Positions 44,734 to 53,564 of a DNA stretch of 53,584 nt are shown one piece after another. This stretch comes from Balneolales bacterium (GTDB lineage: Bacteria > Bacteroidota > Rhodothermia > Balneolales > Cyclonatronaceae): NCBI GenBank assembly GCA_022565805.1, contig JAIULZ010000009.1:1-53584 (forward strand), in the 5' to 3' direction. Every line of letters starts with the position of its first letter. Position 1 is the first letter of the stretch. Both the position numbers and the translations under genes were made by a program. Under the pieces are notes generated by a model. The model was not told where the DNA came from, made no database searches, and saw nothing but the letters and a program-made list of their open reading frames with translations.

Positions 44734-45933
44734 TTATGCCATAAGCTTTTGAAAACGTTCTTTTATTTCTTCTATAGAGTCGCCGCCCGTTTTCTCGAGA
44801 ACGGCATTTGCGATTACCGGCGCCAGAACACACTCTGCTACAACCACAGCTCTTGGTAATGCGCAAACATCAGATCTTTCATATCGGGTTAAGGTAGCTT
44901 CGCCCGACTCAATATCTACAGTACCAAGTGGTTTTAGCATGGTAGGTATGGGTTTCATTACTCCCTGAACAATTACCGGCTGCCCGGTAGTAACTCCGCC
45001 TTCGAGCCCTCCAGCCTGGTTAGAAGAACGCCCGAAACCTCCGGCAATATTTGCATCAGCGATAATAGGATCGTGCACCCTTCGCCCATCTCTTGCACCA
45101 GCCTCGAAACCAAGCCCGATCTGTACACCCTTCATAGCCTGTATACTTAAAATTGCCTGCGCAATTTGTGCGTCGAGTTTACGGTCCCAATGCACGTAGC
45201 TTCCCAAACCAGGCGGTAAACCGGTAATAACGATTTCATAAATACCGCCAAGAGACGACCCTTCTTTCCGTATTTTTTTTATCAAATCTACCATTCGACC
45301 TGTAAGCCCATCATCGAGACAGCGTACTTCAGACTCATCGGCTCTTTTAAAAAGAGATTCTGCGCCGTTGCCGGCCAAAGAGTCTGCAGCTTCCCGTATG
45401 GCCTCCCAACTGCTGTAGCCTTCGCTGCCTATACGCACAACATGGCCACCAATCTCGATGCCCAGTTCTTTTAAAAAAATGCGGGCTGCAGCGCAACAAG
45501 CTACTCTGGCTGCTGTTTCCCGGGCACTAGAGCGCTCAATTACCGGACGTATATCATTAAAACGAAATTTCTGAACCCCTACAAGATCGGCATGCCCGGG
45601 CCGGGGCAGGGTGATGCGCTCCACGCCTTGCTCATCGTCTACAGGTGCAACCGACATGGTAAAAGGCCAGTTAGCTTCATCTTTTTCCCATGCTCTGTTT
45701 TCCAGCGAAAAAGTAACTGGCCCGCCCATGGTTTTCCCGAATCGCACACCCGAAGAAATACTTACGAGATCTTTCTCCCAAGCCATTCGGCCTCCACGCC
45801 CGTACCCCTTTTGCCTTCGGGACAAATGAAAGGAAATATCTTCTTCAAGTAGCGTTAAACCTGCCGGCAGACCTTCTGTAATTCCGGTTAATCGTGGTCC
45901 GTGAGATTCACCGGCTGTTAAATATCTTATCAT
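44734..45933 (-). CDS. aroC: Chorismate synthase
   Basis: Catalyses the last step of the shikimate pathway, 5-enolpyruvylshikimate-3-phosphate to chorismate, with reduced FMN as cofactor, in the cytoplasm. At 399 residues it is at the usual length. It begins IRYLTAGESHGPRLTGITEG and carries GKTMGGPVTF, RPGHADLVG, RSSARETAARVA and the FMN/phosphate region FGRSSNQAGGLEGGVTTG, all family signatures. The ATG at 45933 is clear. It stands alone; no other aro gene is adjacent. About 230 bases separate its stop from the start of the next minus-strand gene. Confidence 0.98.
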   Translation of the reverse strand: MIRYLTAGESHGPRLTGITEGLPAGLTLLEEDISFHLSRRQKGYGRGGRMAWEKDLVSISSGVRFGKTMGGPVTFSLENRAWEKDEANWPFTMSVAPVDDEQGVERITLPRPGHADLVGVQKFRFNDIRPVIERSSARETAARVACCAAARIFLKELGIEIGGHVVRIGSEGYSSWEAIREAADSLAGNGAESLFKRADESEVRCLDDGLTGRMVDLIKKIRKEGSSLGGIYEIVITGLPPGLGSYVHWDRKLDAQIAQAILSIQAMKGVQIGLGFEAGARDGRRVHDPIIADANIAGGFGRSSNQAGGLEGGVTTGQPVIVQGVMKPIPTMLKPLGTVDIESGEATLTRYERSDVCALPRAVVVAECVLAPVIANAVLEKTGGDSIEEIKERFQKLMA

Positions 45934-46302
45934 AGACTATAAAATAAAGCTGTTACTTTCTGAATAAAAATTAAGCGTCGTAAAACGCACCTATCCGAGC
46001 TTAAGTTGCTTTTTTGTACTCAACCTCTTTTAAAGAAAAAAACCGCTTCTAGCGGTTTTAAACAATACATATCAACACACAAGCACGTATCATAAATCCG
46101 GCCTTTATAAAAAAATTACAAAAGCTTGGATGACTCCAAAATTACTTTAGTAAGCTTTCTAAATGAAGACCGTGAAAAACATTCTATTTTGTTCGTATTC
46201 GACACCGGCGCAAAAATAAAACCGGAGTATAGGCTATCTATTCGAGGATTTTATTTTTGCTTCAATAAAGAAGACGGGCAAAAAATGGTTTTGCAAAACC
46301 TT
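45934..46302. other. Intergenic stretch with terminator and repeat copy F
   Basis: This gap between porQ and aroC (both minus) contains the porQ-side terminator (46034-46060) and dispersed repeat copy F. A 60-codon open frame at 46126-46308 on the plus strand covers the repeat and is judged accidental. Confidence 0.6.
46034..46060 (-). terminator. Intrinsic terminator, minus strand, after porQ
   Basis: AAACCGCT and AGCGGTTTT fold on a 3-base loop; on the minus strand it is followed by seven T. It lies about 245 bases after the porQ stop, beyond repeat copy F, so the repeat is probably transcribed as the 3' tail of the porQ message. Confidence 0.8.
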
Positions 46303-46305
46303 CTA
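46192..46305 (+). repeat. Dispersed intergenic repeat, copy F (best-preserved right end)
   Basis: The blocks are TTCGTATTCGACACCGG (46192-46208), AAAATAAAACCGGAGTATA (46214-46231), GAGGATTTTATTTTTGC (about 46244-46260), GGGCAAAAAATGG (46276-46288) and GGTTTTGCAAAACCTTCTA (46287-46305). The right end holds the palindrome GGTTTTGCAAAACC. It touches the last codons and stop of porQ. Confidence 0.55.
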
Positions 46306-47319
46306 TAAGTAGGTTTGTATTCCAATTCGGGTAATGCCGCCTAAATCCGAAAAGGAGCTTCTGCTAAACTCGAAACCAAACCCCCGGATATTAATTCCTA
46401 CGCCAAAAGCAAAGCCTGCTGTATCTAAACGGTTGTTCACTTTAAGCTCTTCATGTGTGAAATGATCGTACCCAATACGAGCATGTACATTATCTGAAAA
46501 CATTATTTCTGCACCTATCGTAATATGACGCAGCATATTATCCATAAAAGAAGGTTCTTCACCCTGATCCCGAAAAGTTTCCATATTCCAGCGGTTTAAA
46601 GAGTGCGCCGTTAGCGAAAAACGGATGGGCACATACTCAAGTCTGCGACTAACTCCAATGCGTACATCTGCCGGCAGGTTTTCGCGATAATTATCAAAAG
46701 CGCTAATCTGATAGCCCAAATTGGTTACTGCAGCTCCTATATGAAGGCCGGCTGACTCGAAATAGTAATATAAGCCGGCATTCAGCGCTACAGCAGTAGA
46801 GCTAAATGCATCGTAGCCAGAGTAGATAAAATTTCCTGCGGCTCCAATACGTAAATTAGGGATTACTTCTCGGGACAAGCCTGCAGAAAATGCCAGATCG
46901 TTAGCGCTAAAACTCCCAAGGTCGTTTCCGGCTTCATCTGCTCTTCGAATTTCTCCATAATTTATAAATCTTAAGCTTGCAGCAAGAGTACCAATCCCTT
47001 TTAAGTGATAAGCCGAACTTGCGAAGCCCATATTAACATCACCAATATGATTGAGGTAAGAAAAGGCGATATTTGCGTGCGTATCTTCATTTACATAGGC
47101 AGGATTTGCTGTAAAATGCGACGCATCTGCATTTGGTAAAGAAACGTGAATACCACCCAGTGCTGCCGTTCGGGGAGAAGGCGCAAGTTGCAGAAAGCGG
47201 TAAACAGAATTGCCGTTTTGCTGAGCAAGTGTAACAACAGGCAATAAGGTCATTACCGGTAAAAGAAGTAAAAAGAGTCGAAGAATAGCAGGTCGCATAA
47301 AAATTGATGTGGTACGCAT
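46303..47319 (-). CDS. porQ: PorQ-family type IX secretion system protein
   Basis: A 338-residue outer-membrane protein of the PorV/PorQ group. The signal peptide is at about residues 9-32 (LFLLLLPVMTLLPVVTLA, then QQ). It has the characteristic start VYRFLQLAPSPRTAALGGI, a barrel-type pattern throughout (FSAGLSREV, IGAAGNFIYSG, HIGAAVTNLG, FAFGVGINIRGFGFEFS) and the end ITRIGIQTYL. PorQ is part of the T9SS attachment complex in Bacteroidota. It fits the two T9SS-tailed proteins in this window. PorV-like fatty-acid-transporter relatives are an alternative. The Met8 start is also possible. Its 3' end abuts repeat copy F. Confidence 0.85.
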   Translation of the reverse strand: MRTTSIFMRPAILRLFLLLLPVMTLLPVVTLAQQNGNSVYRFLQLAPSPRTAALGGIHVSLPNADASHFTANPAYVNEDTHANIAFSYLNHIGDVNMGFASSAYHLKGIGTLAASLRFINYGEIRRADEAGNDLGSFSANDLAFSAGLSREVIPNLRIGAAGNFIYSGYDAFSSTAVALNAGLYYYFESAGLHIGAAVTNLGYQISAFDNYRENLPADVRIGVSRRLEYVPIRFSLTAHSLNRWNMETFRDQGEEPSFMDNMLRHITIGAEIMFSDNVHARIGYDHFTHEELKVNNRLDTAGFAFGVGINIRGFGFEFSRSSFSDLGGITRIGIQTYL

Positions 47320-47673
47320 ACTTTAATTAGAAAAACAAAATGCCGGAATACTTAGATTTTATTACATTACCAAACCATCACGCATATGGCAAATCGCATT
47401 TTGCACAAATACAATATTTACAAGCAATGCAGTATAAACTGCTCAACTTTAATTTATAGGAAGAAGGTTTTAGAAAGCCGTTTATCAGCACGCCTTCTGC
47501 TTTTTATAAAGTCTTTCGGGAGAGAAATTTTAAGCATTTCCCGTAATAGCAAGCCGCAAATTCTAAAGATACCGATACTATTTTTGAGAGTTTAAACGAC
47601 AGCTAACATGATACATAAAATTACAATGAATCGGTGTATATTACCACGGTTTGTATAAACCTTTACTCGACCC
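47320..47673. other. Intergenic stretch between porQ and mlaE
   Basis: The divergent promoter region for porQ and the mla genes. It contains a probable reversed copy of the dispersed repeat (about 47463-47570). No convincing gene is present. Confidence 0.5.
47463..47570 (-). repeat. Dispersed intergenic repeat, probable copy H
   Basis: On the minus strand this reads AAAAGCAGAAGGCG, then ATAAACGGCTTTCTAAAACC and TTCT. It parallels AAGCAGATAACACGCAAATA then AACGGTTTTGCGATGCCTTC of copy E. The left half is poorly preserved. Confidence 0.38.
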
Positions 47674-48411
47674 ATGCAGGTATTTAACGATTTCGGACGC
47701 TATTGCAGGTTGCTCTATCAAGCCATCCGATCATCTACCGAATTAAAGTCCTATTACAAGAACTTTGTTTCAGAGATGATTAAAACAGGCTACGACTCTC
47801 TGCCTATTGTTATACTTGCCGGTGTTTTTACCGGTGCAGTATTAACTATTCAAACTTCTTATCAGCTTGTTTCTCCCTTTATCCCCAACAGTACCGTCGG
47901 GGCTATAGTAACTCAGTCTATTATTATAGAGTTGGCTGCCGTTATTTCCGGCCTTGTGCTGGCCGGTCGGGTGGGTGCGCGCATTGCCACCGAGCTTGGT
48001 ACTATGCGTGTAAGCGAGCAGATAGATGCCATAGAATCTATGGGATTCAATAGCGTGTCTTTTCTGGTGGTTCCACGTGTTCTGGCCGGTTTCGTAATGT
48101 TTCCCATTCTGTATATTGCAGCCGCAACCATGGGCGTTAGCGGTGGACTTTTGGCTGGTATGATTACCGGGCAAGTACCGGCTGCTGATTTCATGCAGGG
48201 TGCCCGAACATTTTTCCTGCCCTGGGATGTCATATTTGGTATGACCAAATCGGTTGTTTTCGGTTTTGTAATAACCTCTATTTCTTGCTACAAAGGCTAT
48301 TATGCTTCCGGTGGTGCCGAAGGGGTAGGTAAAGCTACTACCAATGCAACAGTTCTTAGCTGTATTTTTGTACTGCTCTCAGATTTACTTCTGGCCATAA
48401 TCCTGCTTTAA
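47674..48411 (+). CDS. mlaE: MlaE-family ABC transporter permease
   Basis: The membrane subunit of the lipid-asymmetry (Mla) transporter, which moves phospholipids between the inner and outer membranes. The protein is 245 residues with about five to six membrane helices (for example LPIVILAGVFTGAVLTIQ and VLAGFVMFPILYIAAATMGVSG). The MlaE signature VLAGRVGARIATELGTMRVSEQIDAIESMG is complete. It is the first gene of an mlaE-mlaF-mlaD set, with mlaF starting 10 bases after the stop. No mlaC or mlaA is visible nearby. The ATG at 47674 lacks a ribosome site, as many genes here do. Confidence 0.95.
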   Translation: MQVFNDFGRYCRLLYQAIRSSTELKSYYKNFVSEMIKTGYDSLPIVILAGVFTGAVLTIQTSYQLVSPFIPNSTVGAIVTQSIIIELAAVISGLVLAGRVGARIATELGTMRVSEQIDAIESMGFNSVSFLVVPRVLAGFVMFPILYIAAATMGVSGGLLAGMITGQVPAADFMQGARTFFLPWDVIFGMTKSVVFGFVITSISCYKGYYASGGAEGVGKATTNATVLSCIFVLLSDLLLAIILL

Positions 48412-48421
48412 ATAAATTTCT

Positions 48422-49186
48422 ATGATTGAAGTCAAAAATCTTAAAAAAAGCTTTGGGAAAAATCTCGTTTGGGAGAATGTAAGTCTCACTATACCCGATG
48501 GAGAAACCCTTGCTATTATCGGCAAATCGGGCTGCGGTAAATCGGTGCTTATGAAACACTTTAACGCGCTGCTTTTACCCGACGAAGGCGAGGTACACGT
48601 AGACGGTAAAAACATCTTCGATTTGTCTTATGTAGATTTACGTATTCTAAGGCAGCGATTCGGGTTTCTTTTTCAGGGTGCAGCTTTATTCGATTCTATA
48701 AGCGCATACGAAAATGTGGCTTTCCCTCTTCGCTATTTTACAGAGCTTAAAGAGAAAGACATTCATAAACGCGTTATGGATTGCCTCGACATGGTAAACT
48801 TGTCGGGGATTGGCAACAAGGGTACTTCCGAACTTTCCGGAGGAATGCGCAAGAGAGTAGGCCTGGCGCGGGCTATTGTGCTGGAACCCGACTATCTAAT
48901 GTACGACGAACCAACTTCGGGCCTGGATCCGGAAACATCAGACGAAATTAATGATCTGATTATACATATGTCTGAAAATTTGAATATCACCTCAATTGTA
49001 GTATCTCACGATATGCACAGTGTGTTACGAATTGCAGATTATGCGGCTTTCCTGGATGAACAAAAGCTTAGCTGGTTTGGCACAATAGACGAAATGCTGG
49101 TTGCAGATCATGCCCGCCTTAAAAGTTTTACCACTGCCAGCGAATACGCAATCTCCAACCCGCAAAGAATGAATGTTCCCGATTAG
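48422..49186 (+). CDS. mlaF: MlaF-like ABC transporter ATP-binding protein
   Basis: The ATPase subunit that powers the MlaE permease. In 254 residues it has Walker A GKSGCGKS, the Q-loop region LFQGAALFDS, the ABC signature LSGGMRKRVGLARAI, Walker B YLMYDEP followed by TSGLDPETS, and the switch His in SHDM. The AALFDSISAYENVAFPL stretch is typical of the MlaF/Ttg2A type. Its start lies 10 bases after mlaE, so the two are co-transcribed. A gap of 145 bases before mlaD carries no terminator that I can see. Confidence 0.96.
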   Translation: MIEVKNLKKSFGKNLVWENVSLTIPDGETLAIIGKSGCGKSVLMKHFNALLLPDEGEVHVDGKNIFDLSYVDLRILRQRFGFLFQGAALFDSISAYENVAFPLRYFTELKEKDIHKRVMDCLDMVNLSGIGNKGTSELSGGMRKRVGLARAIVLEPDYLMYDEPTSGLDPETSDEINDLIIHMSENLNITSIVVSHDMHSVLRIADYAAFLDEQKLSWFGTIDEMLVADHARLKSFTTASEYAISNPQRMNVPD

Positions 49187-49331
49187 CCTTAAACCCGAAT
49201 TTTATGTGGCTACAAAGCTCGTATTAAAGGCAGAAACTCTGCAAATCACCTTTTGATGAGCAGCAAATCATCAATCCACACTATTATATTATATCTGGCT
49301 TGCGCACAGCCCGTACACTAAGAGCAATACT

Positions 49332-50252
49332 ATGAATAATGAAATAAAGGTTGTCATAACTATTTTTATCGCCATTGTTGTCGGCATCATTGGCTACAGG
49401 TTCATGTCTGAAATACCGCTGTTTTCGCAAACCTATGAGCTGCATGCCACATTCGACAGGGTAGACGGGCTGGTTACCGGCAGTGCTGTTTTAATGCAAG
49501 GTGTTAAAGTGGGTACAGTTCGGCGTATTAGCTTTACAGATAACGACAGCCTGCGGGTAGATATGTCTTTTTCATTTGGCAGAAAACTTAACGAAGGTTC
49601 TGTAGCTTACATCCGTACCGTTCAGCTGGTAGATAAAGCCATCGAAATCGAGCGTTCTTCATCTTCGGCTATGCTTGAGAGCGGTAGCGGTATAAAGGGT
49701 GTTTACGATGATGGTCTCCTTGGCGCGTTATCAGAACTTAGTGAAAGAGCTGCGCCCTCTGTCGAACAATCTGTTGAAAGCTTAAGCAGCGTACTTTCGC
49801 AGGTCGACTCCATGCTTTTAGAGGGCGGGCGCGACGACATTGCCGCCACCCTAAGCAGTCTAAACCAATCTGTAGAAGCTATTCGCCAGGTATTAGCCGC
49901 AAGAGCCGGTGAAATTGATGAGTCTATTCTTCTTATTAGAAATACCCTGCAAAATATGGAAGGAATTACAAGCGGGCAGGAAGAAAAAATCGAACAAATT
50001 CTTGCCAATCTCGAAACTAGCTCAAATGAACTGAATGTTGTAGTTAAAGATGCCGGCGAATTAACCCGTGAACTTTCAGAAATTATGAAAAAGGTAAATG
50101 AAGGTGAAGGCAGTCTGGGTCGCCTGGTAAACGACCCTTCTCTCTATAATAATTTAGACAGCCTTTCTTATAATCTGAATGAACTCATCAAAAATTTCAA
50201 CGACAACCCAAGGCATTTTCTGAAACATATGCGGCTGATCGATATTTTCTAA
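49332..50252 (+). CDS. mlaD: MlaD/MCE-domain lipid-binding protein
   Basis: The periplasm-facing lipid-binding subunit of the Mla transporter. It is 306 residues with one N-terminal membrane anchor (about 7-24, VVITIFIAIVVGIIGYRFM). An MCE domain follows (about 35-115, with TFDRVDGLVTGSAVLMQGVK and VGTVRRISF). A long coiled-coil region (about 130-290) ends in LGRLVNDPSLYNNLDSL, a common MCE tail in Bacteroidota. It completes mlaEFD. The start is ATG 49332. Confidence 0.93.
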   Translation: MNNEIKVVITIFIAIVVGIIGYRFMSEIPLFSQTYELHATFDRVDGLVTGSAVLMQGVKVGTVRRISFTDNDSLRVDMSFSFGRKLNEGSVAYIRTVQLVDKAIEIERSSSSAMLESGSGIKGVYDDGLLGALSELSERAAPSVEQSVESLSSVLSQVDSMLLEGGRDDIAATLSSLNQSVEAIRQVLAARAGEIDESILLIRNTLQNMEGITSGQEEKIEQILANLETSSNELNVVVKDAGELTRELSEIMKKVNEGEGSLGRLVNDPSLYNNLDSLSYNLNELIKNFNDNPRHFLKHMRLIDIF

Positions 50253-50515
50253 GCCACATTAAATTCGAATACCTTTACCCCGCATAAATCAACACGATTG
50301 ATGCAGCTAAGCGGCTCTGGCTTGTAATAGATTTTTTTCGCAACTCGACAACCCGCTTTCAAAGTAAAATATTACACTAAAAGGGACATAAAGGTGCTCT
50401 TTGAATTGCAGCAGAAAGGCCTTATTTTGATAAGCTGTATACGTGCCTTGTCGCAAACCGCGCTTGTTGCACAAATAGCGATTTTTACTAACATAAACCT
50501 GTTTATTACTCTGTA
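50253..50515. other. Intergenic stretch after mlaD
   Basis: 263 bases, AT-rich, without a clear hairpin terminator or gene; probably holds the promoter of the PpiD-like gene. Confidence 0.4.
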
Positions 50516-52285
50516 ATGGGATTCATGGAAAAAATGAGGTCCTCCACGGGACCGGTACTTTGGGTACTGGTTGTCGCTTTTGGAGTCCTCTTTATGCTTC
50601 AGGATACGGATGTATTCTCTGCTCTTCAGGCCGGTCAACGCAACCTTGGTGATGTTGATGGAAGGCCAATTACACAAACCGAATATAATGCGCGTGTAAG
50701 CAACTTTACCGAACAATTTACCCGCCAAAACGGAAACCCGCCTTCTATAGAAGAGCGCGCCCGTTTTGAAGAAATCGCCTGGGAGCAAATGGTTATAGAG
50801 TTAGCTCTTCAAAGCGAAATGGAACGTTTGGGTATAGATGTATCGGATGAGGAAATTATTGAAGCAATCCTCGGCGATGACCCGGATCCGATTATCCGGC
50901 AAATTTTTGGCCGCCCCGATGGTAGCATCGACCGTGCTACTCTACGTGCGCTTATCGATCAACCCGAAACACAGGCCGACTGGGTTATGATCGAAAATCA
51001 AATCCGCGAGAATCGTAAACAGCTTAAAATTAACCAGTTCATGCAGTCTGCTGTTATGGTTACATCGCGCGAAATCAATCAGGACTACATTCGCAATAAT
51101 ACTACAGCCTCTGTAGAGTTTGTGCGTTTCCCGTTTTCTGATATTTCCGACAGCGAAATTGAAGTTACAGACCGCGAGCTTCGCGATTACCACAGAGCAA
51201 ACTCAAGCCAGTTCGAGCGAGACAAAACATGGAGATTCCGGTATGTTAGCTTTAGCAAAGAAGCGACTGCACAAGATACACTTAACTCGAAGAATCAGCT
51301 TGAGCGCATTCGTAGCGATTTCGAAACATCTGTAGACGACTCTCTTTTTGTTCGGCTTAACTTTTCAACTACACCATACAATGGCAGCTTCCGCAGCCGC
51401 GATGAAATACGGGATGTATATCATATTGTATTTGATATGGAAGTAGGAGAGGTTAGTGCTCCACTGGTTGATGAAAACCAGGTGGCTATCATTAAAAAGA
51501 CAGGTCGACAGGGAGATCAGGTTCGCTTTGCCAAAGTTACACGCGTAATAACAGCCGATGCGACCATTTCCGATATGGAAAGACAGGCAGCCGACTTTCA
51601 GGCTTTTGCTGTTATGGAAGGGTTCGAAACGGAAGCCGAACGTGCCAATTTAGAGATTCGCGAAACCTCAGCCACACGTGGCGCACCTTTTGTGCCTGGT
51701 ATTGGCGAAAGCCGCGTAACATTGCGCGAACTTGAGAAATTAAGCAGAAACAATATTTCTGATTTAATTGAACTGGATAACCAATTTCTTGTTATTCAGG
51801 TGCTGCAGGTAACAGATAAAGGTGTTCGTCCGCTAGATGAAGTTCGCCAACAGGTTGAAAACGCTGTGCGTGCCGAGAAAAGACGCCAAATTATGTTCGA
51901 CCGCGTTAGCTCTCAGTATAGCAATTCGTCTTCGCTTCAAGAACTTGCAGACCGTGCAGAAAGATCTGTACAAAGTGCTTCGAATATTCGTATGAACAGC
52001 ACAAATATTTCCGGAGCAGGTCGCGAACCAGGTATAGTGGGTGCAATTTTCGGCTCTGAAACCAATACTCTTAAAGGCCCGATCAAAGGCGAAAATGCTG
52101 TGTTCTTTTTTATCGTTACAGAAAGAACAGACGCCGACCTTGCCAACCTTAGCTCTTCTGAGAGAGAGCGTATTCGTACAAGACTTACTCAGCAGAAAAC
52201 AAGAACTTTTACCGAACAACTTGTCGACAGACTTAAAGAGCAATCCCGTGTAAGGGATCTTCGCAATCGTGTTGTAATGATGTAG
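50516..52285 (+). CDS. PpiD/SurA-like membrane-anchored peptidyl-prolyl isomerase/chaperone
   Basis: A 589-residue envelope chaperone. One N-terminal membrane anchor (about residues 13-32, GPVLWVLVVAFGVLFMLQ) precedes a SurA_N-like helical domain (about 36-190, with GDVDGRPITQTEYNARV and LNxxQ-type helices). One or more parvulin-type PPIC segments follow (about 220-330 and further on). Such proteins fold or escort outer-membrane and secreted proteins in the periplasm. It is shorter than the roughly 700-residue forms common in Bacteroidota, and the parvulin active-site residues are not obvious, so it may work mainly as a chaperone. A long perfect terminator hairpin follows. Confidence 0.88.
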   Translation: MGFMEKMRSSTGPVLWVLVVAFGVLFMLQDTDVFSALQAGQRNLGDVDGRPITQTEYNARVSNFTEQFTRQNGNPPSIEERARFEEIAWEQMVIELALQSEMERLGIDVSDEEIIEAILGDDPDPIIRQIFGRPDGSIDRATLRALIDQPETQADWVMIENQIRENRKQLKINQFMQSAVMVTSREINQDYIRNNTTASVEFVRFPFSDISDSEIEVTDRELRDYHRANSSQFERDKTWRFRYVSFSKEATAQDTLNSKNQLERIRSDFETSVDDSLFVRLNFSTTPYNGSFRSRDEIRDVYHIVFDMEVGEVSAPLVDENQVAIIKKTGRQGDQVRFAKVTRVITADATISDMERQAADFQAFAVMEGFETEAERANLEIRETSATRGAPFVPGIGESRVTLRELEKLSRNNISDLIELDNQFLVIQVLQVTDKGVRPLDEVRQQVENAVRAEKRRQIMFDRVSSQYSNSSSLQELADRAERSVQSASNIRMNSTNISGAGREPGIVGAIFGSETNTLKGPIKGENAVFFFIVTERTDADLANLSSSERERIRTRLTQQKTRTFTEQLVDRLKEQSRVRDLRNRVVMM

Positions 52286-52330
52286 AATGCATAGTCTTCC
52301 GGCGCTATTAACGCCTGATTCGGTTCTCAC

Positions 52331-52376
52331 TATAAACAAAAAAGGCAGCCTACAAGGGTTGCCTTTTTTGTTTATA
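52331..52376. terminator. Long bidirectional terminator hairpin
   Basis: A 17-bp perfect stem (52331-52347 with 52360-52376), with the core AAAAAAGGCA/TGCCTTTTTT on a 12-base loop. It ends the PpiD-like transcript before ribD. Confidence 0.92.
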
Positions 52377-52433
52377 GTATATTTCTCAAAATAAATCTCA
52401 TTCACAATTAATTAAACTTTCTAAGCCGGACCA

Positions 52434-53564
52434 ATGACAGAGCCTGTTTTTTCCAAAGAAGATCAATCTTTTATGCGCCGTGCAATAATACTTGCCCAGA
52501 AAGGTGAGGGATATGTTAGCCCTAACCCTTTAGTTGGCTGTATTATTGTAAATCGTGCAGGTAAAGTAATTGGCAAAGGCTATCATCAGAAATTTGGTAA
52601 AGCGCATGCCGAAATTAATGCCCTTAATTCAGTAAAAGATAAGGCTGAGCTTAAGGATGCTACCGTTTATGTAACTCTTGAGCCATGCTCCCACATGGGA
52701 AAGACACCACCCTGCGCTTTAGCATTGGCTGCGCTTCCTATAAAAAGAGTAGTTGTGGGGCTGAAAGACCCCAATCCCAAAGTTAACGGTGCCGGAATCA
52801 AGATGCTGCGTGAAGCGGGGATACAGGTAGACAGCGGACTTTTATCCGATAATGTTGCCGCTCAAAACGAGTTTTTTCTGCATTATATCCGTCATGGCCG
52901 ACCCTTTGTTTCACTTAAAATTGCCCAAACGCTGGATGGATATATCGCAGCTGCCGACGGAAGTTCGCAGTGGATTACCGGAAAAGCCGCAAGAGCGCAC
53001 GTACACAAATTAAGAACCCGCTACGACGGGGTAATGGTGGGCAGAAATACGGTTATGAATGATAACCCGCGGTTAACGGTGAGGCATGTGGAAGGAAGAC
53101 AGCCGAAGCGCATCATCATAGACGGGCCACTAAGCATTCCTCGCTCCATGAATATTTACGCAGATCAATACGAGGAAAAGACGGTCATCATTACGCATAA
53201 TGTAGAAAAATACAGCAAGAGCGCCGATCCAATGCTTGATATATTGAATCCACGAAGATTTCGTGGTAAAACCCTGCTGGTTTCATCATTCGAAGGTCAT
53301 ACCGATCTTGATGAAGCTTTAGAAGCGCTTGGCTCGCTCGGCATCGCATCTGTTCTTACAGAGCCTGGTAGTAATTTAGCCCGTGCAATTATTCGCCGCA
53401 AACTGGCCGATAAGCTCTATCTATTTGTAGCCCCGAAACTACTTGGGGCCGGCACAAGATCTGTAACCGGTCTTGGAATAAATAAAATTGATGAAGCCCT
53501 AGAGCTCAAAAGAATATCCTCCGAGAATATAGGCGACGATTTGCTCATCACAGGCTATTTTTAA
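52434..53564 (+). CDS. ribD: Bifunctional riboflavin biosynthesis deaminase/reductase RibD
   Basis: Catalyses two steps of riboflavin synthesis: deamination of 2,5-diamino-6-ribosylamino-4-pyrimidinone 5'-phosphate, then reduction of the ribose side chain with NADPH. The deaminase domain (about residues 1-150) has the zinc site HAEINAL and PCSHMGKTPPC. The reductase domain (about 150-376) starts PFVSLKIAQTLDGYIA, with GRNTVMNDNPRLTVR and the end signature LADKLYLFVAPKLLG. At 376 residues it is complete and ends 20 bases before the window edge. No FMN riboswitch is visible in the short leader. Further rib genes may lie beyond the window. Confidence 0.97.
   Translation: MTEPVFSKEDQSFMRRAIILAQKGEGYVSPNPLVGCIIVNRAGKVIGKGYHQKFGKAHAEINALNSVKDKAELKDATVYVTLEPCSHMGKTPPCALALAALPIKRVVVGLKDPNPKVNGAGIKMLREAGIQVDSGLLSDNVAAQNEFFLHYIRHGRPFVSLKIAQTLDGYIAAADGSSQWITGKAARAHVHKLRTRYDGVMVGRNTVMNDNPRLTVRHVEGRQPKRIIIDGPLSIPRSMNIYADQYEEKTVIITHNVEKYSKSADPMLDILNPRRFRGKTLLVSSFEGHTDLDEALEALGSLGIASVLTEPGSNLARAIIRRKLADKLYLFVAPKLLGAGTRSVTGLGINKIDEALELKRISSENIGDDLLITGYF

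Noticed and set aside
46126-46308. A 60-codon ORF on the plus strand
   Set aside because: Most of it is repeat copy F. The same DNA is not open in the other copies.
51833-52405. A 190-codon frame antisense to the PpiD-like gene
   Set aside because: It runs across the strong terminator and has no coherent domain; shadow of the real gene.
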